From: JAFDVL01 sp043736395
Lineage (GTDB): Bacteria > Acidobacteriota > Blastocatellia > RBC074
Length of the DNA: 34,941 bases
NCBI GenBank assembly: GCA_043736395.1
Contig: JAYTCQ010000082.1
Coordinates: 1 to 34,941 of the forward strand
Direction: 5' to 3'
In this document: in pieces, positions 15,892 to 23,219 of the stretch
How the letters are laid out: the number at the start of each line of letters is the position of its first letter
How positions within the stretch are numbered: position 1 is the stretch's first letter
Program-made: the position numbers and the translations under genes
The notes under the pieces: generated by a model
Database searches by the model: none
Told to the model about the DNA's origin: nothing
Seen by the model: the letters and a program-made list of their open reading frames with translations, nothing else

Positions 15892-16015
15892 TACAGCGGT
15901 TTCGCCCTGAGTGTTCAGGGGAAAAAGAATTCATTTCATGGAACCCATGACTTCATCGGGTTGACAGGATTTATGAATTTTAGCAACCCTGAACACTCAA
16001 TCTGAAACTGCTGTA
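15892..16015. repeat. MITE-like element with 29-bp terminal inverted repeats
   Basis: The left end 15892-15920 (TACAGCGGTTTCG...) and right end 15987-16015 pair at 24 of 29 positions, giving a 124-base noncoding unit with TA at each end. An internal hairpin (TCATGG/CCATGA) is present. No transposase is nearby. Confidence 0.55.
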
Positions 16016-16101
16016 AGTAACATTAGATTACTACAAAGCCGTCGAACATACATTCAAAGTTGTACCACTTTTAGTTCGACATATTCCAAAGGAACATAAT
16101 C

Positions 16102-16419
16102 ATGAATCACAACTGGACTCTCGCTGAACTAAGGAACAAGACTGAAGTAGAAATCGAAGCCCAGTTCGATATGGACACAAAAAAATACCAGGATTCTGCT
16201 AGTAGCCTCCCGTTCGAATTCTACTTAAATGAACTACAACGGAGGGAGAACGAGAAGACGACAAAGAAAATGCTCAGATACACGCTGTGGATCACGCTGA
16301 TGACATTTGTGATGACACTTGCCACCATCGCAAACCTCTACCCAATCTTTCGCGATGCACTCAAGAAAGATAAGCAACCAGCTGTCATTGCTTCTCCACC
16401 GACCCCTTCATCGTCTTGA
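16102..16419 (+). CDS. Hypothetical small protein with one membrane segment
   Basis: I do not recognise this 105-residue protein. It has a hydrophilic, acidic and Gln/Glu-rich N-terminal half (residues 1 to about 55), one predicted membrane span (about 60-85, LRYTLWITLMTFVMTLATIA) and a short Lys- and Pro/Ser-rich tail. A good ribosome site (AAAGGAAC) lies 8 bases before the ATG, which supports a real gene. It stands alone after the palindrome-rich region and converges with the DUF2975/serine hydrolase operon. Confidence 0.65.
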   Translation: MNHNWTLAELRNKTEVEIEAQFDMDTKKYQDSASSLPFEFYLNELQRRENEKTTKKMLRYTLWITLMTFVMTLATIANLYPIFRDALKKDKQPAVIASPPTPSSS

Positions 16420-16469
16420 TACAACGGCTCTAGAGTTTACGCGTTTTTCCACTCTCAATCAGCCGCAGC

Positions 16470-16556
16470 CTAATACTCCAGCATTCTAAATTCCACTCCA
16501 TATTTCATACTTTTCGGCAAAATCTGAATCATAAAAATTCCGATCATATCTTCCTG
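16470..16556 (-). pseudogene. C-terminal remnant of a second serine hydrolase gene
   Basis: Read on the minus strand, this gives EDMIGIFMIQILPKSMKYG followed by VEFRMLEY and a stop, matching the end of the intact hydrolase at 17052 (EDMIGIFMIQILPNSIDYG, then SEFRVLAY). DNA identity is high for about 45 bases. It lies just downstream of the DUF2975 gene, so a duplicated hydrolase once followed DUF2975 and has been lost apart from this tail. Confidence 0.8.
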
Positions 16557-16564
16557 TAGTCTCG

Positions 16565-17041
16565 TTACACGGGTAAATCATGCTCGGATTTTAGATTCAC
16601 GGCATTCTGCAAAATCCGTTCAAACATCACCGCTGTGGTGGCAATCACAATCGAGCCGAAGGTGATGAGGACGCCTATGAATACGCCACCTGCTTTATCT
16701 TCTTCGCTGTTAAGCATGATCATGATTTCTGCTCCCGCGACAAAACCGATAATGGCGATTGCGCAATATTTTATCGTCTGCAGAGCTTTCACGGCTGCTG
16801 GCGAGAATACCTTATCTTGTCCGACATAGCCCAATACCTTGAACGCCTGATAGAGTGCCACGAAAAACGGAATAGAGCCGACATACACATACGCCAAAAA
16901 AGGATCGTTGAAGTAGATTTGGAAAAGCGTAGCGTGCGCGTTTCTGCCCTCGACGTGAGGTTCATAAAGCAAGATTGCAAGAGCGCCGATGCCGATGAGC
17001 ACAATAACAACCTGAAGAAATATTGTTGAGCCTCGCAGCAT
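16565..17041 (-). CDS. DUF2975-family membrane protein
   Basis: This is a 158-residue integral membrane protein resembling the DUF2975 family, with four likely spans: near 5-25 (FLQVVIVLIGIGALAILLY), about 50-70, about 95-115 (YCAIAIIGFVAGAEIMIML) and about 120-140 (VFIGVLITFGSIVIATTAV). The segment GQDKVFSPAAVKALQTIKYC is family-like. The start is ATG 17041, with an ideal GAGGTG ribosome site. A longer frame to 17104 runs into the upstream gene. It begins 10 bases after the stop of the serine hydrolase, so translation is probably coupled. DUF2975 genes often have an adjacent small HTH regulator, but none is seen here. Function unknown. Confidence 0.8.
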   Translation of the reverse strand: MLRGSTIFLQVVIVLIGIGALAILLYEPHVEGRNAHATLFQIYFNDPFLAYVYVGSIPFFVALYQAFKVLGYVGQDKVFSPAAVKALQTIKYCAIAIIGFVAGAEIMIMLNSEEDKAGGVFIGVLITFGSIVIATTAVMFERILQNAVNLKSEHDLPV

Positions 17042-17051
17042 AAATAGCACC

Positions 17052-18365
17052 TCAATCCGCCACCGCTTGATACGCGAGCACTCGAAACTCCGAACCATAA
17101 TCAATTGAATTCGGTAAAATCTGAATCATAAAAATTCCGATCATGTCTTCCTTCGGATCAATCCAGAATTTCGTACCGGCTGCGCCGCCCCAGTTATATT
17201 CTCCGGCGCTGCCCATCATTCCGGTTTCTCCCGGCGCTCTATTCACCGCGAAGCCTAAGCCGAATCCGTAGCCTGATGATGGCCCAGGAATGCTGCCCAG
17301 ATTGTCGCTGCTCATCAGCTCTACGGTTTTGCGGCTGAGCAATCGAGTGCCATCAAATGTGCCTTTATTCAGCATCATCTGACAAAATTTCAAGTAATCG
17401 TACGTCGTTGAAACTAAGCCGCCACCGCCTGAAAACATGCCTTGTTGTTCCAACATCGAAGGCGCAGCATTCGGGAATTTCGACAGACAATCTTCACGCG
17501 CTGAGCAAAGATTAATCGGGTCAATGCCGCCTGATTTATTTGGCGTATACAACCGCGCAAAACGATTTTTCTTGTCGGCGGGAACGGTGAATCCGGTATC
17601 CGTCATGCCGAGTGGTGTAAAAATTCTTTCCTGCAAAAATTGATCGAACGATTTACCGGAGAGCACTTCGACGAGGCGACCTTGCAAGTCTACGGCGACG
17701 CTGTAATGCCAGCGGGTACCGGGTTCGTATTGCAGCGGCAGCTTCGCGAGGTTCAAAGAAAAATCTTTCAGCGTTAAATCAGAAAGAATCCCCGCCTGCC
17801 GATAAGCTTTATCGACGGGCGTGTCGCCGAATACGCCGTAGGTGAATCCAGCAGTATGCCGCAACAAATCGCGTACTGTAATCATCTTTTTGAGCGGCAC
17901 AGTTTTGAAAGTCATCGCGCCTGTAGTCGGGTCTTTTTCTTCGACGCCAAGATTCATCTTCGCGAACTCCGGCAGGAATTTTGCAATCGGATCATTGAGC
18001 TGAAATTTCCCTTCTTCATACAGCATCATCAACGCGACGCCGGTGATAGGTTTGCTCATTGAATAGATGCGATGAATGGTGTCCATCCGCATCGGCGAAC
18101 CTGCTTCCATATCCGCCATGCCCCACGTTTCTTGATACGCAATTTTGCCGTGCCGCGCGATGAGTCCGCTGGCTCCGGCAATTTTTTTATCGGTGACATG
18201 CTTGCTCATCATGCTGCGAATATTGCTGAGACGATTGGTGGAAAGCCCGACAGATTCGGGAGCGACTACCGCAGGATCAGCCACACGCTTCGTTGGCTTG
18301 GTGACGGCAGAAAGTGAAAGCGAAAACAACAAGACAGAAAACAGTGAGAAGTAGAAACGTTTCAT
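17052..18365 (-). CDS. Secreted class-C-type serine hydrolase (beta-lactamase family)
   Basis: This is an exported serine hydrolase of the beta-lactamase/esterase (class C-like, Pfam Beta-lactamase) family, acting on an ester, amide or peptide not identifiable here. The signal peptide is MKRFYFSLFSVLLFSLSLSA. The catalytic S102-M-S-K105 lies in RIYSMSKPITG, Y221 lies in HYSVAVD (Y-x-N variant Y-S-V), and a C-terminal GGAAGTKFWIDP takes the place of the KTG box. At 437 residues it fits the family. The start is ATG 18365, with AGGAG five bases before it; the GTG at 18371 is too close to that site. It is the first gene of a pair with DUF2975, and a decayed copy of its 3' end lies beyond DUF2975. 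Confidence 0.9.
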   Translation of the reverse strand: MKRFYFSLFSVLLFSLSLSAVTKPTKRVADPAVVAPESVGLSTNRLSNIRSMMSKHVTDKKIAGASGLIARHGKIAYQETWGMADMEAGSPMRMDTIHRIYSMSKPITGVALMMLYEEGKFQLNDPIAKFLPEFAKMNLGVEEKDPTTGAMTFKTVPLKKMITVRDLLRHTAGFTYGVFGDTPVDKAYRQAGILSDLTLKDFSLNLAKLPLQYEPGTRWHYSVAVDLQGRLVEVLSGKSFDQFLQERIFTPLGMTDTGFTVPADKKNRFARLYTPNKSGGIDPINLCSAREDCLSKFPNAAPSMLEQQGMFSGGGGLVSTTYDYLKFCQMMLNKGTFDGTRLLSRKTVELMSSDNLGSIPGPSSGYGFGLGFAVNRAPGETGMMGSAGEYNWGGAAGTKFWIDPKEDMIGIFMIQILPNSIDYGSEFRVLAYQAVAD

Positions 18366-18469
18366 AAACACTCCTGAAAATGGGGAATTCGCAAGTGATG
18401 CGATTTATTTTTTTGATAGAAGAAGACGAAAAGAAATTTCACTATAAACAGAGTTGCTGAGAAATTCAA

Positions 18470-18580
18470 TCACTGGGAGCGCCCGCATCCTGCGGGTGAA
18501 ACCTTGGCGAGAAAATTCCCTGCGATGAAACCTGTGAGCTGAGTAAAGATTCCCCCGCAGGATGCGGGCGTTCCCAGTGA
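18470..18580. repeat. Inverted repeat with 27-bp arms and inner hairpins (REP-like)
   Basis: Arms 18470-18496 and 18554-18580 pair at 26 of 27 positions. Each arm contains CCCGCA-TCC-TGCGGG or its mirror. A partial third copy (GGCGTTCCCAGTA) lies at 18598-18610. The 322-base gap between the divergent hydrolase and M28 genes holds this repeat and nothing else I can recognise, apart from a ribosome site AGGAG before 18688. Confidence 0.85.
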
Positions 18581-18687
18581 AGAGTGTGCACGGTGAAGGC
18601 GTTCCCAGTATTTGTAACCTCGCGCCGTTGCCTTTCGTCCTCAATAAAGCTAGGGTTTCATCACAAATTTAAACAGGAGAAAAAAAC

Positions 18688-20391
18688 ATGTTCCCACGTC
18701 GTTTCCCCCAACTGCTCACAATCTTGCTGAGTCTGAGCCTGCTCGTAAATCCGTTACTCGCACAGAAAGCTCGCAAGGGTACTGTCCAGGTCGAAGACCT
18801 TAAAACCTGGCTGACTTATCTTTCGTCAGACGAACTGGAAGGTCGTGCAACATATTCTGAAGGTCTGGGTCTTGCCGCCGCTTATCTCGCGCAACACCTG
18901 AAAGAAATGGGAATCAAGCCTGGTGGCGATAACGGATCATATTTTCAACGCGTCAAAGTCCTCGGCATCAAAAGCACGAATCACTCAACGCTGACCGTTG
19001 AAGCGAATGGACAAACGCGTACCTTTAAAGACGGCGAAGGAATTACGTTCCCCCGCAACGTCGGTGGCAAACGCAGCTTCACGGTCGAGCAGGTAGAGTT
19101 TATGGGCTACGGACTGGACGCGCCGCAAGCGAATCACAACGATTTCGCAGGCAAGGATGTCAGCGGCAAAGCAGTGATCTACCTCGGCGCTCAGGGACCA
19201 AAAACAGTAGCACAACAGTTTCGCCGTTTGCTCACGGGACGTGCGCGTTACGCAACCGATCAACGCAAAGCTGTAGCAACGATTGGTCCGGCTTTCGGTG
19301 GTGGAGGCAGAGGTGGTGGCGGCGGTGCTCCTCCTGCGGCGGCAGGTGGACCCGGCCGTCGCGCTGCACTTGAAGCTCCAGATTTTTCAACAGTCGAACG
19401 GTTGGATCGCGCGATAGCTGCCAACGTGACAGCACAGGATGAATTCTTTGAATTTCTCTTCAGCACCGCTGATGTGAAGTATGCTGAATTGAAAGACAAA
19501 GCTACCAAACAAGAACCATTGCCCAGCTTCGCGCTCAAGGGCGTCAAGCTGACATTCAATCTTGACGCTGAATACAGAACCGTTCGCACACAATACACGC
19601 GCAATGTCATCGGCATCATTGAAGGTAGTGATCCAAAACTGAAAGACACTTTCGTCACGATTGGCGCGCATTATGATCACGTCGGTTATGCCGAAGGTGA
19701 AGTCGTCAACGGCAATCGGCAGGGCGCAGTCGGACGCGTCAAAGCAGGCGCAACAGACGATCGCATCTGGAACGGTGCGGACGATGATGGCTCCGGCACA
19801 GTCACGGTTCTGGGAATTGCCAAAGCCTTTGCGACCGGTCCGAAGCCGAAACGCTCCCTCGCGTTCATCTGGCATGCAGGCGAAGAGCGCGGGTTGTTAG
19901 GTTCGCGATACAACGCGGATTATCCGGCGATCCCGATTGAAAAGACGGTCGCCAATTTGAATATTGATATGATCGGGCGCAACCGCGACGACAAACCCGA
20001 CGAAGAAAATTCGGTTTATTTGGTCGGCTCTGACCGCATCAGTACAGAGTTGCATAATCTCAGCATCACCGCGAATGCTGCCTCTGCGCGTCCGCTCAAA
20101 TTGGATTACGAGATGAACGATCCGAGCGATCTTGAACAAGTGTATTACCGCAGCGATCACTACAGCTACGCCGCGAAAGGCATCCCGATTATTTTTTACA
20201 CGACTGGCTTGCATGCTGACTATCACGTCAACACTGACAGCGTAGAGAAAATCGGCTTTGACAAAATGGCGCGCATTGGGCAATTGGTTTATGAAACCGG
20301 ACGCCGCGTGGCGAATCTGGATCATGCTCCCGCCCGCGACAACAAAGGCCCGCGCGTTGGCAAGGGCAGTGATGGGAAGATTGCGGAGTAG
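18688..20391 (+). CDS. M28-family zinc aminopeptidase with PA domain
   Basis: This is a secreted M28 peptidase, probably an aminopeptidase using two zinc ions. The signal peptide is at 1-26 (ending PLLAQ). A PA-type domain spans about 130-200 (VEFMGYGLDAP..DFAGKDVSGKAVIYLG). The metal and catalytic residues are H328 (GAHYDHVG), D365/D366 (NGADDDGSGT), E399-E400 (HAGEERGLLGS), D427 (NIDMIGRN) and His in DYHVNTDS. A Gly/Ala/Pro-rich insertion (about 203-225, GGGGRGGGGGAPPAAAGG) separates the PA and catalytic parts and is probably a flexible loop. At 567 residues it is usual for PA-containing members. The ribosome site is AGGAG, 10 bases before the ATG. A perfect 23-bp inverted repeat follows directly after the stop. 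Confidence 0.93.
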   Translation: MFPRRFPQLLTILLSLSLLVNPLLAQKARKGTVQVEDLKTWLTYLSSDELEGRATYSEGLGLAAAYLAQHLKEMGIKPGGDNGSYFQRVKVLGIKSTNHSTLTVEANGQTRTFKDGEGITFPRNVGGKRSFTVEQVEFMGYGLDAPQANHNDFAGKDVSGKAVIYLGAQGPKTVAQQFRRLLTGRARYATDQRKAVATIGPAFGGGGRGGGGGAPPAAAGGPGRRAALEAPDFSTVERLDRAIAANVTAQDEFFEFLFSTADVKYAELKDKATKQEPLPSFALKGVKLTFNLDAEYRTVRTQYTRNVIGIIEGSDPKLKDTFVTIGAHYDHVGYAEGEVVNGNRQGAVGRVKAGATDDRIWNGADDDGSGTVTVLGIAKAFATGPKPKRSLAFIWHAGEERGLLGSRYNADYPAIPIEKTVANLNIDMIGRNRDDKPDEENSVYLVGSDRISTELHNLSITANAASARPLKLDYEMNDPSDLEQVYYRSDHYSYAAKGIPIIFYTTGLHADYHVNTDSVEKIGFDKMARIGQLVYETGRRVANLDHAPARDNKGPRVGKGSDGKIAE

Positions 20392-20395
20392 ATGA

Positions 20396-20482
20396 AGAGT
20401 AGACGGAAGACAGTAGACGGTAGTGCGTCATCGCGCACGAGGTTTGGAAAAAATATCCTGTCTACTGTCTTCCGTCTACTCT
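20396..20482. repeat. Heptamer-built inverted repeat, perfect 23-bp arms
   Basis: Arms 20396-20418 and 20460-20482 are perfect reverse complements made of 7-base units (GAGTAGA, CGGAAGA, CAGTAGA). The loop contains another hairpin, GTGCG-TCATCG-CGCAC. It sits 4 bases after the M28 stop codon and before the cytochrome gene. Confidence 0.9.
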
Positions 20483-20510
20483 CGACCTAATAACAACTGG
20501 AAAACCGACT

Positions 20511-21392
20511 ATGTCCAAATCCAATTTCGTCAAGTGTCTGTTACTCTTGTCGCTCTTTTTCGTGGTCGTGACGCACCAACTACGGATCGTCACGGCGCAA
20601 ACGCAGAATCCGCGACCGAATCAAACGCCGCCGAGTGCTCCGCAACGCCCGCCTACTTATCCACAACGCCCTCCGGTTCCCGCCGATGTGCTCGAACGCG
20701 GCAAGGCACAATATTCGGTGCATTGTGGCTTTTGTCACGGCGCGGATGCACGGGGCGGCGGCGAAGGTGGGCCGAGCCTGATTCGCTCTGACATTGTGCT
20801 GAACGATCAGAAAGGCGAATTGATTGCCCCGGTCGTGCAAAACGGGCGTGGCACGATGCCAAAATTCTCGCTGACGATGGAACAAATCTCTGACATTGCC
20901 GCGTTCATTCACAGCTTTCGCGTCGGCGGATATGACATCTCGCGCAATCGCCCGGCAACAATTGTCGTGGGCGACGCCAAAGCGGGTGAGGCGTATTTCA
21001 ATGCGACGTGTACGAAATGCCATTCCGTCACAGGTGATCTGAAAGGCTACGCCGCGCGGTTTGCGAGTCCGCGTCAGATGCAACAGAACTGGCTGATGCC
21101 CGGCGGTGGCGGTGGGTTTGGCGGTGGCGGCGCAGCCCCGAGCACGTTGAAGCCAGCCACCGTGACTGTCACGTTGGCCACAGGCAAAAAGGTCGAAGGC
21201 AACCTCAAACGCATTGATGATTTTACTGTGACGTTGACCGAAGCCGACGGCACGCCGCGCACTTTTCGTCGCAACGGCGATGTGCCGAAAGTCGAACTGC
21301 ACGATCCGCTGGAACCGCATCGTGATTTGTTGCCAAAGTACACGGACAAAGATATTCATAACGTGACAGCCTATTTGGAGAACCTGAAATAA
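20511..21392 (+). CDS. Diheme cytochrome c, partner of PQQ dehydrogenase
   Basis: This is a 293-residue exported cytochrome c with a signal segment (about 1-29, ending IVTAQ), a Pro-rich spacer (30-58) and two heme sites, C72-GF-C75-H76 and C167-TK-C170-H171. The first domain has a probable distal Met in RGTMPKFS. After the second heme there is a Gly-rich stretch and a small beta-rich domain (ATVTVTLATGKKVEGNLKRI..TVTLTEADG) of a kind often found in acidobacterial heme proteins. The stop codon is 13 bases before the PQQ dehydrogenase start, so the two form an operon in which this protein very likely takes electrons from the dehydrogenase. The start is ATG 20511, with a weak ribosome site. Confidence 0.9.
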   Translation: MSKSNFVKCLLLLSLFFVVVTHQLRIVTAQTQNPRPNQTPPSAPQRPPTYPQRPPVPADVLERGKAQYSVHCGFCHGADARGGGEGGPSLIRSDIVLNDQKGELIAPVVQNGRGTMPKFSLTMEQISDIAAFIHSFRVGGYDISRNRPATIVVGDAKAGEAYFNATCTKCHSVTGDLKGYAARFASPRQMQQNWLMPGGGGGFGGGGAAPSTLKPATVTVTLATGKKVEGNLKRIDDFTVTLTEADGTPRTFRRNGDVPKVELHDPLEPHRDLLPKYTDKDIHNVTAYLENLK

Positions 21393-21405
21393 TAGGAGAC
21401 AAAAT

Positions 21406-23079
21406 ATGATAAAGCTGAGCATCCTACTTTCCCTCTGTTTATTCTCCGGCCTCGCCGCTGCGCAGAATCTGAACTCCGACGACATTCTGAAACCGCTGGC
21501 GGAATCGTGGCCAACCTATTCGGGTGATTATTCCAGCAAACGCTACAGCGCGCTGAAACAAATCAATCAACTTAACGTCAAGAATCTGTCGCTAGCCTGG
21601 GCGATGCGTGTGACGGCGGGCTTGGGGCAAGGCGGTGGCGGTGGACGGTTTGGCGGTGGTGGTGGTTTCCCCACGATTGTCGGCGGCGAAGGCACGGCAG
21701 ACGCTGGCCCTGGCACAAACATCAAGGGTTCAATTCTTCAGGTGGACGGTATTATTTATGTGACTACGCCAGACAATGCGTGGGCAATGGACGCCCACGA
21801 TGGCACGGTACTGTGGCATTACGTGTGGAAGACGCGCGGCGGCACACACATCGGCAATCGCGGCGTAGGCATGTGGAAAAACTGGCTGTACATGGAAACG
21901 CCGGACGATTATCTGGTTTGCCTCGACGCCAAAACCGGCAAGGAACGCTGGCACAAAACCATTGCCAAATTTGAAGAGCAATATTTTTCGACGATGGCTC
22001 CGATTGTCGTAGGCAATCACGTGCTGGTCGGCACAGGCAACGATTTGGACGCGCCGGGATTCCTGCAATCCTTCGATCCTGAGACAGGCGAAGTGCAATG
22101 GAAGTGGTACGCCGTGCCGATGACAGCCGACGATCCGGCGTTGAAAACCTGGGCCAATCTGGATGCGGCACGACACGGTGGTGGCAACATTTGGACGCCC
22201 GGCGCGTATGATCCAGAAACCGAACTTTACATCACGGGCACAGGCAATCCGACTCCGGCCTACACTGCTCAGAATCGTGGCGCAGGTGACAATCTGTACA
22301 CTTGCGCGCTCGTCGCCATCAATGTGGATACTGGCAAACTCGCCTGGCATTATTCGCTGTCGCCGCACGACACGCATGATTGGGACGCCGCGCAAACGCC
22401 TGTGCTGGTAGACGCGCCCTTTGGTGGAAAGATGCGTAAGCTGGTGATGACCGCGCAGCGCAACGGCTTTTTCTTTGTGCTGGATCGCGTGACAGGCGAA
22501 CATTTGTTGACGACGAAATATTCTGACCCGGTGAATTGGGCAAAGGGATTAGACAAGCGCGGTGCGCCCGAACGGATTCCCGAAAAAGATTTTCACATCG
22601 GCGGCGCGCTCGTTTCGCCCAATAACGGCGGGGTGACGAACTGGCCACCGCCTGCGTTCTCGCAAGATACGGGATTGTTTTACGTGCCGCAATCAGACAA
22701 CTACGCGATGTACTATTTGACCGAAACCGATCCGCGCGGTGCGATGGGGTTGGGCGGAATGGAGCAACAACCCGTGGCGACAATTGCCAATTACCTGACC
22801 GCGATTGATTACAAAACGGGCAAAGCCGTCTGGCGACATCGCTATCCCGGCCCGGCATTCGGGCGCGGGATGAACGGATTATTGGCAACCGCGGGCAGGT
22901 TAGTGTTCGGCGGCGACACGTCGGGAAATTTGGTGGCGTACAATGCCGCGACAGGTAGACCGCTCTGGCACGCGCGGCTGGGGCAAATCTCGAATGCGCC
23001 GCAAACGTATATGCTCGACGGCAAGCAATATGTTCTGGTAGCGGCGGGCGACACGCTGTATTCGTTTTATTTGTACTGA
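21406..23079 (+). CDS. PQQ-dependent alcohol-type dehydrogenase
   Basis: This is a periplasmic quinoprotein dehydrogenase with an eight-bladed propeller, related to the methanol/ethanol family, oxidising an alcohol or sugar not identifiable here. It has a signal peptide at 1-19 (ending LAAAQ), the N-terminal WPTYSGDYSSKRYSALKQIN, tryptophan-docking repeats (DAKTGKERWHK, DTGKLAWHY, DYKTGKAVWRH), GTGNPTPA and SPHDTHDWDAAQTPV. In the last segment D325 and D327 form a D-x-D pair, the arrangement linked in XoxF-type enzymes to lanthanide binding, but overall similarity is not close enough to claim it. At 557 residues it is normal length without a fused heme domain, consistent with the separate cytochrome upstream. 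The ribosome site ATAGGAGA precedes the start. Confidence 0.92.
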   Translation: MIKLSILLSLCLFSGLAAAQNLNSDDILKPLAESWPTYSGDYSSKRYSALKQINQLNVKNLSLAWAMRVTAGLGQGGGGGRFGGGGGFPTIVGGEGTADAGPGTNIKGSILQVDGIIYVTTPDNAWAMDAHDGTVLWHYVWKTRGGTHIGNRGVGMWKNWLYMETPDDYLVCLDAKTGKERWHKTIAKFEEQYFSTMAPIVVGNHVLVGTGNDLDAPGFLQSFDPETGEVQWKWYAVPMTADDPALKTWANLDAARHGGGNIWTPGAYDPETELYITGTGNPTPAYTAQNRGAGDNLYTCALVAINVDTGKLAWHYSLSPHDTHDWDAAQTPVLVDAPFGGKMRKLVMTAQRNGFFFVLDRVTGEHLLTTKYSDPVNWAKGLDKRGAPERIPEKDFHIGGALVSPNNGGVTNWPPPAFSQDTGLFYVPQSDNYAMYYLTETDPRGAMGLGGMEQQPVATIANYLTAIDYKTGKAVWRHRYPGPAFGRGMNGLLATAGRLVFGGDTSGNLVAYNAATGRPLWHARLGQISNAPQTYMLDGKQYVLVAAGDTLYSFYLY

Positions 23080-23157
23080 AATGTACGATAGGCGGCCCGC
23101 CCGCCTGTCGAGGCCTTTTCATTACTCCAAGGCTTTGCTTCCCTTGCGTAACTTCAG
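23078..23157. repeat. Left boundary repeat of the propeller-GGDEF segment
   Basis: 23078-23101 (GAAATGTACGATAGGCGGCC...) recurs in inverted orientation at 26519-26542 with one mismatch. 23131-23157 (GGCTTTGCTTCCCTTGCGTA...) recurs in direct orientation at 26458-26484 with one mismatch. The GC-rich part folds as AGGCGG/CCGCCT, and a second hairpin GCCCG/CGGGC follows at about 23157-23172. Confidence 0.85.
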
Positions 23158-23219
23158 CCCGTGTGTGCGGGCATAGGATGGTAGCCCCGTGCGCCAGCGA
23201 GGAGTTCATTTCAAAAACA

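Larger units (their letters stand above)
15041..16101. other. 1-kb region without a recognisable gene, rich in palindromes
   Basis: No convincing coding sequence is present. It holds a 34-bp-arm palindrome (15420-15582), a hairpin GCCCGT/ACGGGC at 15632-15650, and a MITE-like element (15892-16015). A 22-codon frame at 15222 (MATEKDLRADRASALLNALRNK) and short open stretches near 15785-15865 may be gene debris, but none can be assigned. Confidence 0.6.

Noticed and set aside
15420..16015. Possible CRISPR array because of repeated short sequences
   Set aside because: The repeats are inverted and nested rather than direct, evenly spaced units. No spacers and no cas genes are present.
20580..21485. 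Minus-strand open frame of 301 residues opposite the cytochrome c gene
   Set aside because: It is a shadow of a gene with two heme motifs. Its composition is Arg/His/Cys-rich and it has no domain.
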